Part shown: piece after piece, positions 24,708 through 36,007 of the stretch
How the letters are laid out: the number at the start of each line of letters is the position of its first letter
Numbering within the stretch: position 1 is the first letter of the stretch
Assembly (NCBI RefSeq): GCF_030272615.1
Contig: NC_081405.1
Span: 154,797,613-154,861,612 of the forward strand
From: Cryptomeria japonica
Taxonomy: Eukaryota; Streptophyta; Pinopsida; Cupressales; Cupressaceae
DNA length: 64,000 nt
Reading direction: 5' to 3'
Translations under genes and position numbers: made by a program
Notes under the pieces: model-generated
Database searches by the model: none
The model's input: the letters and a program-made list of their open reading frames with translations, nothing else
What the model was told of the DNA's origin: nothing

Positions 24708-25412
24708 AATGATTAATACTGAAAAATGTTACAAAGTTGGCAAAAGTAAGTTGCTCCACTCACATAAAAGATATTATAAATCTGTTGTCATTGAAATCAA
24801 GTCGTCACACCAAAATAAGTTGAATAAGTTAAATAATTGGTTCCAAATAAAACTACCTACCATAAATTTTTGTCGTTGTCCAAAAAACATTGAGAAAGTA
24901 TGGGATGAAGCATACTAAATTTAGCCATCATTTTCAAAAGACTATCACAACCCATAAATAAGGTGATTGTGCCTCTTTTCATCGGCTTGTTTTGAATAGA
25001 CGACCTTCAAATGATGACATGGTAGATAACGTGACTTGGCACAAAGAAGTAGACAAGAAAGCGGGTGAAGTGGACAAGCAACTAGCTCAAGCAAAGGACC
25101 GAGAAGCTCAAGCACATGACCAAGCAGCTCAAGCACAGGAGCAAGCAACTCAAGCAGGCAACCAAGTAGCTCAAACAAGTAACCAAGTAACTTAAGAAAG
25201 TAAGAAACCATATCAAGCAAGTAACCAAGTGGATAATAAAAATTTGAGAATAATTAGCAACTTGACTAGAATTTTGTTCCAATTCTCTTTTCAGAAAGCC
25301 AAGCATGTAAAAACAATGTACTAAATAAAACTACCTATTACTTTGAGTAATTCTCCAAAATTTATATGACCTCGATCGTCAACTTTTGACATCAATGACA
25401 AAATATTCAATA
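24708..25412 (-). repeat. 3' LTR of copia C, with an in-LTR minisatellite
   Basis: It matches 40841-41523 along its length. The right end reads ATTCAATA here against ATTCAACA in the other copy, next to the reverse complement of a polypurine tract (CCCCCTTTG). On the plus strand 25070-25195 is a degenerate minisatellite of CAAGCAGCTCAAGCA type units. The left end is cut by the short LTR at 24351-24707. Confidence 0.8.
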
Positions 25413-26350
25413 AAATCCCCCTTTGTCATTGATGGAAACTCCAACTATGCCCAAATTGAAACTAAAATTGCTATGAAATAATGTGACTCCCCCTAACGTA
25501 CTACTCCCCCTTTGACATCAATAACTAATACCAACTTGCATAACTAGAATTGGACTTGAAGAATATGATAATGAAAACTCACCCTAAGTCAAAACAATCA
25601 TTCAAGGATAGAGTGAAGTCACTCCCAAATTCTTCCCCAAGAATTCAAAAGTTTCCTTTCATAGAGGCTTAGTAAACAAATCTACAATCTGCTCTTTAGT
25701 ATAAATATATTTCAACTTAACTTACTGATTACTAAATTGTTCTCTTAGAAAATGATACTTAATAGTAATATGTTTAGTACTAGAGTGCATAACTAGATTT
25801 TTAGAGATATTAATAAGATTCATGTTGTCACAAAATATAGATATAGGATGGTCATACTCCACCTTAATGTCCTTCAACATTTGCTTCATCCATAGAGCTT
25901 GTGTACAACAATACACTGCTACAATGTACTCCACTTCAGCTTTAGATAATGAAGTAAAAGCTTGCTTTTTGCTCAACCAAGATATAAGACAACTACCTAG
26001 AAAGAATGCACCTCCACTTGCGCTCTTTCTATCATCAACAAAGCCACACCAATTTGCATCTCTATAAGCTATGAGTATAAAATAATTACCTTTAGGATAC
26101 CATAACCCATAATCCATAGTACCCTTAAGATACTTTAAGATCCTCTTACTGCATGAACACAAATATCCTTAGCAGTAGCCTGAAATCTAGCAACATAACC
26201 AACTGCTTGCATAATCTCAAATCTAGTAGCTGTAACATGTAATAAACTTCCTATCATGGACTTGTACAAAGTTTGATAAACATATGGAGACTCATCATTT
26301 TTACTTAACTTACATCATGTCACCATTGGAGTGATTATATGATTGCAAAC
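25413..26350 (-). pseudogene. copia C pol: end of reverse transcriptase and RNase H
   Basis: On the minus strand from 26350 downwards the sequence resembles the RT connection (SMIGSLLHVTATR) and RNase H (DANWCGFVDDRKSASGG, SWLSKKQAFTSLSKAEVEY, STKHITIKYHFLRE), closest to copia A at 2400-3050. It then reads into TKEQIVDLFTKPL near 25690 and G-rich tracts before the LTR. Position 26350 is the insertion point of D, where the frame resumes at 31251. Frameshift and stops near 26160 and beyond make it inactive. Confidence 0.88.
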
Positions 26351-26692
26351 TGTTAGGGTTTCAAGCAGATCCGAAGCAAATATGAACTAACAATTATATG
26401 CAGATTTAAATACAAAAGATAAAGAAATAAAACAGGACACAGATAACACAGAGATTTAACGTGGTTCACCCAGAATGGGTTACATCCACCATACACAGCC
26501 GTCCACAATGTCGGTTTTCATCAACAAAAACGGCAAAAAAAAAATTTCTCGGGGGCTGCCGCCCCCGAACCCTCGCTTTCTAGGGGGCTGTCACCCCCGA
26601 ACCCCTGCCCGGGGCCCGGCCCGGCCCCGGACCCCGACGAGGATACGTGCTGAGTGTACAGTACTTTGCTGATCAGTCGCCACATTTCAACA
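26351..26692 (-). repeat. 3' LTR of copia D (342 bp)
   Basis: Minus-strand start TGTTGAAATGTGGCGAC; minus-strand end GAAACCCTAACA. Compared with the 5' LTR it lacks 120 bp (30970-31089 there) and has 32 extra bp that partly duplicate the GC-rich GGGGGCTG...CCCCCGAAC segment. The adjoining CTCCCACTTGGAG on the right is the reverse complement of the polypurine-tract region. Confidence 0.93.
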
Positions 26693-26828
26693 ATCTCCCA
26701 CTTGGAGACTGATCAGGCTCCACACTGAACAATCTCCCACTTGGAGACTGATACTACACGACACCACTGTACATGCAACATCCGCTGGAAAAAACACTAG
26801 GACTTGACTGGTATAAATTCCACAATTA

Positions 26829-29800
26829 TTAATCAAGAAGACCAACAGAAACTGATGAAGAAATCAGCTTCTCTTGTGGAACTGCCTTTGTGAACATATC
26901 GGCAGGATTCTCACTTGTGTGAATCTTCTTAAGCCGTAACTGACCCTCCTCCAAAATAGTCCGGATGAAGTGGTACCTGAGCTGAATGTGCTTTGTCCTT
27001 GAATGAAAAGAAGAGTTCTTCGCAAGATGAATGGCACTCTGGCTATCAGTATACAATGGGCTATCCTCTTGTGTCTGACCCAATTCCTTCAGAAAACATT
27101 GCAACCAAATCATCTCTTTGTTGGCTTCTGTAGCAGCAACATACTCAGCTTCAGTGGTTGAAAGTGCAACAACCTTTTGCAGCCTAGAAATCCAACTGAC
27201 TGCAGTTCCCCCTATAGTAAAAACATACCCTGTAGTACTCCTCCGTGAATCAATATCACCTGCCAGATCAGAGTCAACAAATCCACTTAGAGCAGCATTA
27301 GATCCTTTGAAACATAATGCCTTCATAGTAGTTCCTTTCAAATACCGAAGAATCCATTTCACAGCATTCCAATGTTCCATACCCGGATTACTCATAAACC
27401 TGCTCACAACTCCCACTGCATGTGCAATATCTGGCCTTGTGCATACCATTGCATACATCAGACTGCCAACGGCTGATGAATACGGGATGTTAGACATTTT
27501 ATTAACCTCTTCCTGTGCCTTTGGACACATCTCCTTAGTCAATTTGAAATGACTAGTCAAAGGTGTACTAACTGCTTTTGCATCCTGCATGTTAAATCTT
27601 TTCAACACCTTCTTTATATACTCACTTTGGGACAAATTCAAGGTTCTATTTTTCCTGTCCCGTGTAATCCTCATATCGAGAATTTGCTTAGCTGCACCCA
27701 AATCCTTCATAGCAAATGACCTGGCTAATTTTTGTTTAAGATCATTTATATGTTGCATGTTAGACCCAGCAACAAGCATGTCATCAACATAAAGCAACAG
27801 GATAATATAACTGCCATTATCAAATCTCTTAAAATATACACAATGATCAGAATGACATCTATGATAACCGTGTTCAGCCATGAAACTATCAAATTTTAAA
27901 TACCATTGTCGGGGTGCTTGCTTTAGGCCATACAGACTTTTCTTCAACTTGCACACCAAGTTCTCCTTACCTTTGACCTCATATCCCTGTGGTTGCAACA
28001 TGTAAATTTCCTCCTCCAAATCTCCATGGAGAAAAGCTGTTTTGACATCTAATTGTTCAAGATGTAAATCATCTGCAGCCACAAGACTAAGTACAGTTCT
28101 AATTGAAGTCATTTTTACAACTGGAGAAAATATTTCATCATAATCTATACCCTTTTTCTGTGCAAAACCTTTTACCACAAGTCTGGCCTTATATCTTTTC
28201 TGACCTCCTTCCTCCTCCTTCAGCCGATAAACCCATTTGTTAGGCAAGGCTCCTTTTTCTGCAGGTAAAGGGACTAAGTCCCAAGTCTTATTTTTCATCA
28301 AGGAGTCCATCTCCTCTTTCATGCCTAGTTGCCATTGTTGTTTGGCATCCACCTGCATTGCTTCTTCATATTCTTCTGGTTCACCAGAATCTGTTAATAA
28401 AATAGAATACAAAGAAGGAGAAAATCTTTCAGGGGGTCTGCTTGTCCTCGTAGAACGTCTAACACTTGCAGGAGTTTGTGGGACAATCTGTTGTTGCTGA
28501 GCATCAGGTACCTGTGGCATTTCATTTTCAGGAATCTCATCCAACACCACATATTCTTGTTTGTCCTGTTCATGCTTCTTTTCCTGCATCTGTTCTTTAT
28601 ACATAACCTTCTCATTGAATATAACATCTCTACTTCTAATTATTTTCTTATTTTCAAAATCCCATAACCGATAGCCATATTCATCTATCCCATATCCAAT
28701 GAAGGTACATTTCTGAGATTTAGCATCAAGCTTGGTTCTGTTTTCTTTATCAACATGGACAAAAACTTCGCAACCAAAAGTTTTTAGAAAAGAATAATTT
28801 ACCTTTTTACCAGTCCATGCCTCCTCTGGAATACCACCATCCAAAGGGGTTGAAGGTCCTCTATTTATCAAATAGACAGCAGTATGTACAGCATCTGCCC
28901 AAAAATGTAAGGGCAATCCAGCATGCAATCTCATGCTCCTCGCACGTTCCATGATGGTCCTATTCATTCTCTCTGACACACCATTTTCCTGTGGAGTTCC
29001 TGGAACTGTCTTCTGCTTTCGAATCCCATTTAAGGAACAGTAATCTTCAAATGCTTTGCTGCAATACTCACCTCCATTATCCGATCTGAGACACTTCAAC
29101 TTTTTTCCTGTCTCATTCTCAACCAGAGCTTTCCATTTCTTAAAAGTTTCAAAAACATCTGATTTTTGTTTTAGGAAATATACCCATGTTTTTCTAGTTG
29201 AGTCATCAATAAAAATAACATAATAACAAGAGCCACCAAGAGATGATACTTGAGCCGATCCCCATACATCTGAATGTACAAGCTCTAACTTCTCACTCTT
29301 CTTCTCTTTCCCAACCTTGAGAAATCTGACTCTTTTCTATTTACCATAAACACAGTTTTCACATAACTCTAAATCAATCTTCTTTAGTCCTGGCAATAGA
29401 TTTTTGGAGTGAAGGATTTTCATCCCTTTCTCACTCATGTGCCCAAGCCTATGGTGCCACATTATCGAATCTGTTCTTGCAACATTTATTGTTGTTGTCC
29501 CTGCAGTAACTTTATCTGTAGCAGCTAAGGTAGAGTAAGTGTTACCAGTACACAGATATAATGTGCCTACCTTCGCACCTTTAGCTACTACTAACGATCC
29601 TTTAGTGACCTTCCACATACTATCTGAGAAGGTAACTATGCAACCTTCACTACCTAGTTGCCCTGCAGAAATTAAATTTCTTCTTAAATTAGGAACATGT
29701 CTTACCTCCTGCAGAAACCAGTCATTACCATTCTGCAACTTGATCTTTATCTTTCCTTTTCCAACAATTTGACAGGGCTCATCATCACCCAAATATACCT

Positions 29801-30755
29801 GTCCAAAATCACCTTGAACATAATCTAGAAAATATTTTCTATGGGGTGTAGCATGAAATGAAGCCCCAGAATCTATTACCCAGGAATCATTAACATTATC
29901 CAAACATAAGATTAAAGCATCTTGTAGAGTATTACTTGCAATATTAGCTTCCTTACTATCATTTTCATTTTTGTCTCCTTCTTTGTTTTTCCGAGACCAA
30001 CAGTCTTTCTTTAGATGACCAGGCTTTCCGCAGTACCAGCAATCTTTCTTTCCTCTAGATTGAGAGCGTCCTTTCTTTGACTTCCCTCGTGACTTCTCAT
30101 TTCCAGGGCCTTTTCCTCTTTCCTTTGATCTTCCTCTGTTCTCCACATTCAAAACACTACCCGATGATGTTGGAGTCTCACCTGTGCTTTTCCTTCGCAT
30201 TTCCTCGCTTAGGATAACACCAACAATATCATCAAATACCAAAGTATTTTTACCAGAGACAGAGTTACTTACAGCCATAACCAAGCTATTCCAGCTTTCT
30301 GGCAAAGAACATAAAATCAAGAGAGCCCTAACCTCTTCTGCAAAGGTAATTTTTACCGAAGACAATTGACTGGTAATTGTATTAAATTCATTTAAGTGCT
30401 CCGCTACAGATCCTCCCTCACTCATTTTCAAATTAAACAAACGCTTCATAAGAAATACCTTATTCGAAGCCGAGGGTTTCTCATACAGCTTAGCCAATGT
30501 TGCCATCAAATCTACAGTCGTTTTTGCTTCTGTTATATTGAATGCTATAGACGCTGCAAGGCACAATCGAATGGATCCCAGTGCCTTTCTATCTAAAATG
30601 TCCCACTCTTCATCTGATATTGTGGTCGGTTTCTTTGCCTTTCTTTCCAATGGCCGCCACAAATCCTTTTGATACAGGTAATCCTCCATCTGCATTTTCC
30701 ATAACTGATAATTCTGGCCGTTAAACTTTTCGACCTTGAATTTGGAATCCTCCAT
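26829..30755 (-). pseudogene. copia D gag-pol polyprotein, one nonsense codon
   Basis: From ATG at 30755 a single frame of about 1308 codons ends at 26829. Domains: UBN2-type Gag (residues 1-200), CCHC knuckle CWYCGKPGHLKKDC (about 236-249), protease WVIDSGASFHAT (about 289), GAG-pre-integrase (WHHRLGHMSEKGMK, about 431), integrase core (CLRSDNGGEYCSK, GTPQENGVSERMNR), reverse transcriptase (LLLYVDDMLVAGS, about 985) and RNase H (VALSTTEAEYVAATEA, about 1190). The only interruption is an amber stop at 29337-29339 just after the pre-integrase segment, where Gln is usual in the family. All catalytic motifs seen are intact. The length is normal for copia. It is inactive as it stands unless the stop is read through. 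Confidence 0.95.
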
Positions 30756-30801
30756 TGCTCCCACTCAAATCTGAAAGTCCTGCCAATTTACAGAAAACCT
30801 C

Positions 30802-30813
30802 GCTCTGATACCA
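30802..30813 (-). other. primer binding site of copia D
   Basis: GCTCTGATACCA, the reverse complement of TGGTATCAGAGC, sits two bases from the LTR boundary at 30816. Confidence 0.93.
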
Positions 30814-30815
30814 AT

Positions 30816-31245
30816 TGTTAGGGTTTCAAGCAGATCCGAAGCAAATATGAACTAACAATTATATGCAGATTTAAATACAAAAGATAAAGAAATAAAACAG
30901 GACACAGATAACACAGAGATTTAACGTGGTTCACCCAGAATGGGTTACATCCACCATACACAGCCGTCCAATCTTTCTTATTATCCAGCAAAAATAGTAC
31001 ATCAACCTTACAATACCTTAAGCATCCCAACCACTTATAACATGCATTTTTAGGGCAACAAACAAAGTCGGCCTTTTTAGGGTTTTATTACAATGTTGGT
31101 TTTCATCAACAAAAACGGCAAAAAAAAAATTTCTTGGGGGCTGCCGCCCCCGAACCCCTGCCCGGGGCCCGGCCCGGCCCCGGACCCCGGCGAGGATACG
31201 TGCTGAGTGTACAGTACTTTGCTGATCAGTCGCCACATTTCAACA
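30816..31245 (-). repeat. 5' LTR of copia D (430 bp)
   Basis: Same ends as the copy at 26351-26692. It contains a GC-rich segment (31136-31195) in an otherwise AT-rich LTR. This longer copy is probably the ancestral form. Confidence 0.93.
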
Positions 31246-31250
31246 CAAAC

Positions 31251-33840
31251 ATCCATTCTAAACCTTTTCAACATCTCTCTAATATATTTTGTTTGAGAAA
31301 TGAAAATGCCTCTATCTAATTGATGAACTTGCAAACCAAGAAAGAATGACAACTTACCCAATATGGACATTTCAAACTCCCTCGTATTAGTAACAAAAAA
31401 TAGACACATCTCTTCGCAATCACTACCAAAAATCAAATCATCAACATAAACCACATTAATCAACATATGATTAACTTCTTCTTTAACATACATATTGTCG
31501 CATGTTATCCATCTTCTAAATCCCTGTGCTACTTCAAATAACTGTCTAGTCTATCATACCAAGCACATAGGGCTTTTTTAAGACCATAGAGTGCCTTTTT
31601 TTACTTGCATACATAGTTTTGATTTTATGATATACCAAACCCATATGTCGACTCTAAATAAACTTCTTCATTTAGATTACCATTCAAAAAATAAAATTTA
31701 ACATCTATTTGAAAAAATTAAAAACCTTTAAAAGAAGCAAAGGCTAAGAACATTCTAATAGCTTCTAAATGTGCAATAGGAGCAAAAGTTTCTTTGAAGT
31801 CAATACCTTCAACCTGTGCATAACCTTTGCACACAAGTCTTTCCCTGTTCCTCACCACTTTACCATCTTCATTCAACTTATTTATGTACACCCACTTTGT
31901 ACCAACCATGTTCTTATCTTTGGGTCTTGGGATAAGTTCCCAAGTTTCACTTTTTCTGAATCTGATCAAGATATTCTTCCATGGCTGCAACCCAATGTTT
32001 ATCTTCAGTTGCCTCCTAAAACTTTTAGGCTCAATCATGGACAACAAGGGGATATCTTCATTTTCAGAATAGTTAACACTTCTTCTTGTTGCTCTTGGTC
32101 TATCCTCTTGCAAAATCATATCAATAGGATGATTTCTTTGAACAAACTTTGATGAAGTCTTCAAAAAGGTCTTAAATGTGTTCTTACCTTGGTCATTTGT
32201 AGGTGTATTTTTTGTAGTTACATATGTTGTCCCATGTTGAACACTTGAAGATGTATTTTTATAATTTACATATGTTGTCCCATGTTGTACATTTGAAGGT
32301 GTATTTCCAAAATTTACATTTGTTGTCCCATGTTCTATATTTTAAGGTGTTTGTTGAATAATACTTTCTTCTTCATCTACTTGACAACTACCATCATCAT
32401 CTTGCATCTTGTCATGAATTTTAGCATCTTCATGAAACTTCATATTAACACTTTAAAAAATCTTGAATAATCTTTTATTAAAACATCTATAAACTTTAAT
32501 TTTAGAAGAGTATCCTAAGAAAATCTCTTCATCAACCCTGGGATCAAATTTTCCAAGATTGTCTTCATCCCTCTTAATATAACAAAGACCATCAAATATT
32601 TTGAATTATTTAACTAAAGTGGTCTTACCTTTCAAAACTTCACATGGAGTTTTGTTGTTCTTTTCTCTAATCAACCCCCTATTATGGATGCAAACAATAG
32701 CATGGACCACCTCTCTCCAAAAGGAATCATTCACTTTAGACTCATTCATCATACTACGAGTCATTTTTTGGATTGATCTATTCTTCTTCTCAACAAGACC
32801 ATTTTGTTTGGGTGTCCTTGTAGCTGAGTATTGTCTTTTTACAACATATTTTCATAAAAATTAACAAACTCATTTGATGTGAACTCTCCTACATTTTCTA
32901 AACATAAGCATTTAATTTTTAGACCATTCTCATTCTCCACTAAGGATTTGAAGGCCTTGAAATTCTCAAGTGCTTATGATTTTTCCTTGAAAAATGTAAC
33001 CCAAGTCATTCTTTAAAAATCATCAATAAAAACCATAAAATACTTCTCACCTTGCATACTCCTAGTTTTTGTAGGCTGACATAAATCAATATGGATCAAC
33101 TGAAGAGGCTTTGTGCTAGAATACTCTTTTTATTTGAAACTCTTCCTTGTTTGCTTTCCCAACTAACATTCTCTGCAAACAATGTTTGAAGTTTTAGTGA
33201 GCTTTGGCATGTCTCTAACAACTTCCTTTCTACCGATATGAACAAGACTATCGAAGTTCATGCATCCCATCCTCTTATGCCATAGCCAACTTTCATCCAC
33301 CTAACTCATACAACACTTCTCAGTTTTGATATCATCAAGAATGTACAGATTGTTAGAACCCTACTTCCATCAACAATATGTTTACCATGTTCACTAATTT
33401 CACAACAATATGAATTGAAAACTAAACTATGTCCTTGATCATACACAGTTGACTCACATCTAATAGATTGTGTTTTAAACCTTCTACATATTAAACATTC
33501 TCAACTTTGGTCTCATCACCATCCAAAATAAGTGCTCCTTTAACTTTGATTTTTGCAAATGTATTACCACCAAATCTTACCTTACCTCCATTAGTGCTTT
33601 CAAGAGTGAGAAACTTGCTCGTCTCTAGTCATATGCCTAGAACAACTATTGTCAATATACCATATGTCTTTTCATTTTGTGCAAGAAACGTTATTTGCAC
33701 AATCAAGGATTCTAGTGGAACTTATTTCTCCTTCTTCCTCCAAACCTTAGTAACCTCCTTTGCTTTGTTCTCTTTCTCAACCTTCTAGTATCCTTGTCTT
33801 GAAAATATGGGTCCCTCTTTTTGCTTTTTGTGGCTTTGTT
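31251..33840 (-). pseudogene. copia C pol: protease, integrase, first part of reverse transcriptase
   Basis: On the minus strand, from right to left, come a degraded protease/zinc region (33500-33800), pre-integrase (CREC...LGKQTRKSF near 33150) and integrase core (ENGLKIKCL...GEFTSNEF near 32900). They continue with RT N-terminus (SETWELIPRPKDKNMVGTKWVY, 31850-31950) and RT core (NVVYVDDLIFGSDCEEM near 31440, FFLGLQVHQLDRGIF near 31330). The last bases before 31250 read KRFRMD and continue at 26350 after D. Many stops and indels are present, especially in the integrase. Confidence 0.88.
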
Positions 33841-33849
33841 TTTTAAAAT

Positions 33850-35066
33850 TTTTGCCTGGACACCCCGGAACCCCGAAGTCCTAAGGAGTCCTTTGTTTGT
33901 TTTTGAAGTCCTACCCCGGAACCTTGGAGTCCCGAAGTAGGCATTTGTTTTAGTTATGTTTTGACCTCAAAACCAGAGATCCCTGGAGTCCCGAAGTCAT
34001 GCCTTGTCTCTTTTCTGTTGTTGAAGCCTCAAGACTTCGAAGTCCCGAAATCCTGAGTTCTTCATGTTTTGTTGTTAGCAACTTCGGAACCCCGGACCCC
34101 CGAAGTCCCAAGGTTTTTTTGTTTGCTTTCCTTTTTTACCTTGAACCTCAAAACCCCGGAGTCCTGAGGTCTGTTGGTGTTTTTAGCTTTCACCCCGGAA
34201 CCCTGGAGTCCCGAAGTGAGTTTTGCTTTCTTTTTGTCTTTTGACCTCAGAACCATGGAGTCCCGAGGTGTCTTGTCTTCTTTTTTGTTTGCCACCTCAA
34301 AAGTTCGGAACCCTGGACTCCCAAGGTCTTGTTTAAGGTGATCATACATACGAAGTTCGAGGGGTATAAATAGGAGGAATGGACTTTTCTAAGTTCATTT
34401 GTGCACTCAATTTTTTCAAACCTTCTAGTTGTGACCTCCCAACTTCGCACCTTCGTGTTGCTAGGTTTTTGTGTGTTTTCTCCCATCAAGTTGGTAGATT
34501 TTTTCTCCTTCCTTGTGTTTTCATGTTTAGATCTTTTAGTTTCTTTGTTTTTAGTTTAGATTTTTCCATTTTTTTTGCATTCCTAGTTTTGCATGTCTTG
34601 TTCTTCCCGCGTGCCCTAGTTTTCTTCACCTCGGAACCCCGGAGTCCTGAGGTTGATTGCTTTTGGGTCGTGTATTCACCCTGGAACCTCGGAGTTCCAG
34701 ATCATCTCAAAACCTACGAGTGAACAACCCCTAATCTCAAAACCCTGAAACCCTGGAGTCCCAAGGTCCTTTCTTATTTGGCCATTGTTTTAACCTCGGA
34801 ACCCCGGAGCCCCAGAGTTCCGAAGCATCTTCTTGGTGCCCTATTGAACTACCCTGGGACTTCGGAACCCCGAAGTCCTGAAGTCAACTTTTTCTATTTA
34901 CCCCAGAACCCCAAAGTTCCAGACTCCATTTGTTTTATCTACCTCAGAGCCCTGAAGTTCCGGACTTGGTTTTTCAAGCCTATGCTAACCTCGGAACCCC
35001 AGAGTTCTGAAGTTAGTTGTTTTAAAAGGAAGTTATTCACCCTGGAACCTCGGAGTCCCAAGGTGG
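33850..35066 (+). repeat. array of about 18 GC-rich quasi-palindromic 26-bp motifs
   Basis: Motifs of the type ACCTCGG..CCCGAGGT or ACTTCGG..CCGAAGT recur every 40-65 bp in T-rich DNA (for example 34080, 34245, 34629, 34791, 34857, 34985, 35038), with one gap of about 280 bp at 34345-34625. The gap holds GTATAAATAGG (34362-34372) and T-rich leader-like sequence. Outer arms are complementary in many copies. Short open frames across the array are artefacts of the repeat. Confidence 0.85.
34362..34372 (+). promoter_or_regulatory. possible TATA box upstream of the element E gene
   Basis: GTATAAATAGG is a good plant TATA box, about 775 bp before the ATG at 35139, in the only gap of the repeat array. 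An acceptor-like TTTCTTGCAG at 35115-35124 just before the ATG suggests a leader intron that would contain the second half of the array. Confidence 0.45.
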
Positions 35067-35856
35067 ATGATATTATTGATATTTTTTAGTATGCAATGGA
35101 CTAATTTATGATTCTTTCTTGCAGATTAGAGCATTTAGATGGACTCAACCTCCAGCAAGAGAGGCAAGGAGTTGGACAAGCTCCCTATAACCATGAAATA
35201 TCAATATCAAGGGAAGGTCCATGTTTCAAAGTTGGATGACCAAATTAAATGGGTGACAGATACAAAGGTGGGGCATATAGAGTTAGAAGATATCAAAACA
35301 CAATTGGACCGACCAAGGCCAGAGGCTCCTCTGAGGAGAATTAAGAGATCAGGTTTGGTGGAGGCAACCATTTTCCCACAATTAGTCCAAGCCCTTGAAT
35401 TCATTATGACTGTTGCACAATTCTACAATGCAAATACAAGAAAGTGCACAGATGATCAGGGTAGAACTGTAATTGATTTATCAGCAGATATGCTGGGATT
35501 TGTGTTTGGCATCCCTGCGAGGGATGAAGTACTCCTGAAAATAGAGGAAGAAGCCGTCAGAGTATGGAGTAACAATATTGCTTCAAACAAGAGGCATATG
35601 AATGAGAACTGGTTGGAAGAGGAGAGGAAGACAGGGCTAAAGGCCACAAATATTTTGAGGGTAGACTTCAAGGAGCCACAACGAGACTTAATCATCATGT
35701 TGAGTAAGGTCTTTGGCAAGCCAGATTGTTGGCACTTCCACCCTTGGATGTTCCATTTTATGACAACCATACAAATAGGGAAGCATATGAAGGAGGTGCA
35801 TCAAACAAAGAAATTCTTCTTTACCTCCTATGTTATCTGGGTGGCTGCATGGACAG

Positions 35857-36007
35857 GTAAGTTCCCAAGATTGTAGATAGCTAGGTGATGAGGAAGGGTA
35901 GAAACAGGCGTGGGAGTATTAGTCACAACTTCCTCTAAACAACGAAAAGGCACATTTTAAAAGAATAAATGATGCCTTCCTTTTCCCTGTTATCATTAAA
36001 CTCACAG
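35857..36007 (+). other. predicted intron 1 (151 bp) in the element E gene
   Basis: The donor GTAAGT is consensus, a pyrimidine-rich tract lies at 35978-35992, and the acceptor is CTCACAG. The exon phase is preserved: the split Gly codon is followed by an open frame in the same protein context. The intron itself contains stops. Confidence 0.75.

Larger units (their letters stand above)
26351..31245 (-). mobile_element. copia element D, complete and young (4895 bp), minus strand
   Basis: A perfect 5-bp target duplication CAAAC flanks it (26346-26350 and 31246-31250). It has both LTRs, a Met primer site and a gag-pol frame broken by only one stop. The LTRs are almost identical in the shared parts (about three substitutions seen), so insertion is recent compared with every other element here. 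Target: the reverse transcriptase region of copia C. Confidence 0.96.

Noticed and set aside
25822-32152. Plus-strand open frames opposite copia C and D
   Set aside because: They are antisense shadows of clear minus-strand copia domains.
33999-35089. Open frames rich in TSEPRSP repeats in the 33.9-35.1-kb region
   Set aside because: They are translations of the GC-rich quasi-palindromic repeat, in several frames and on both strands, with no conserved register.
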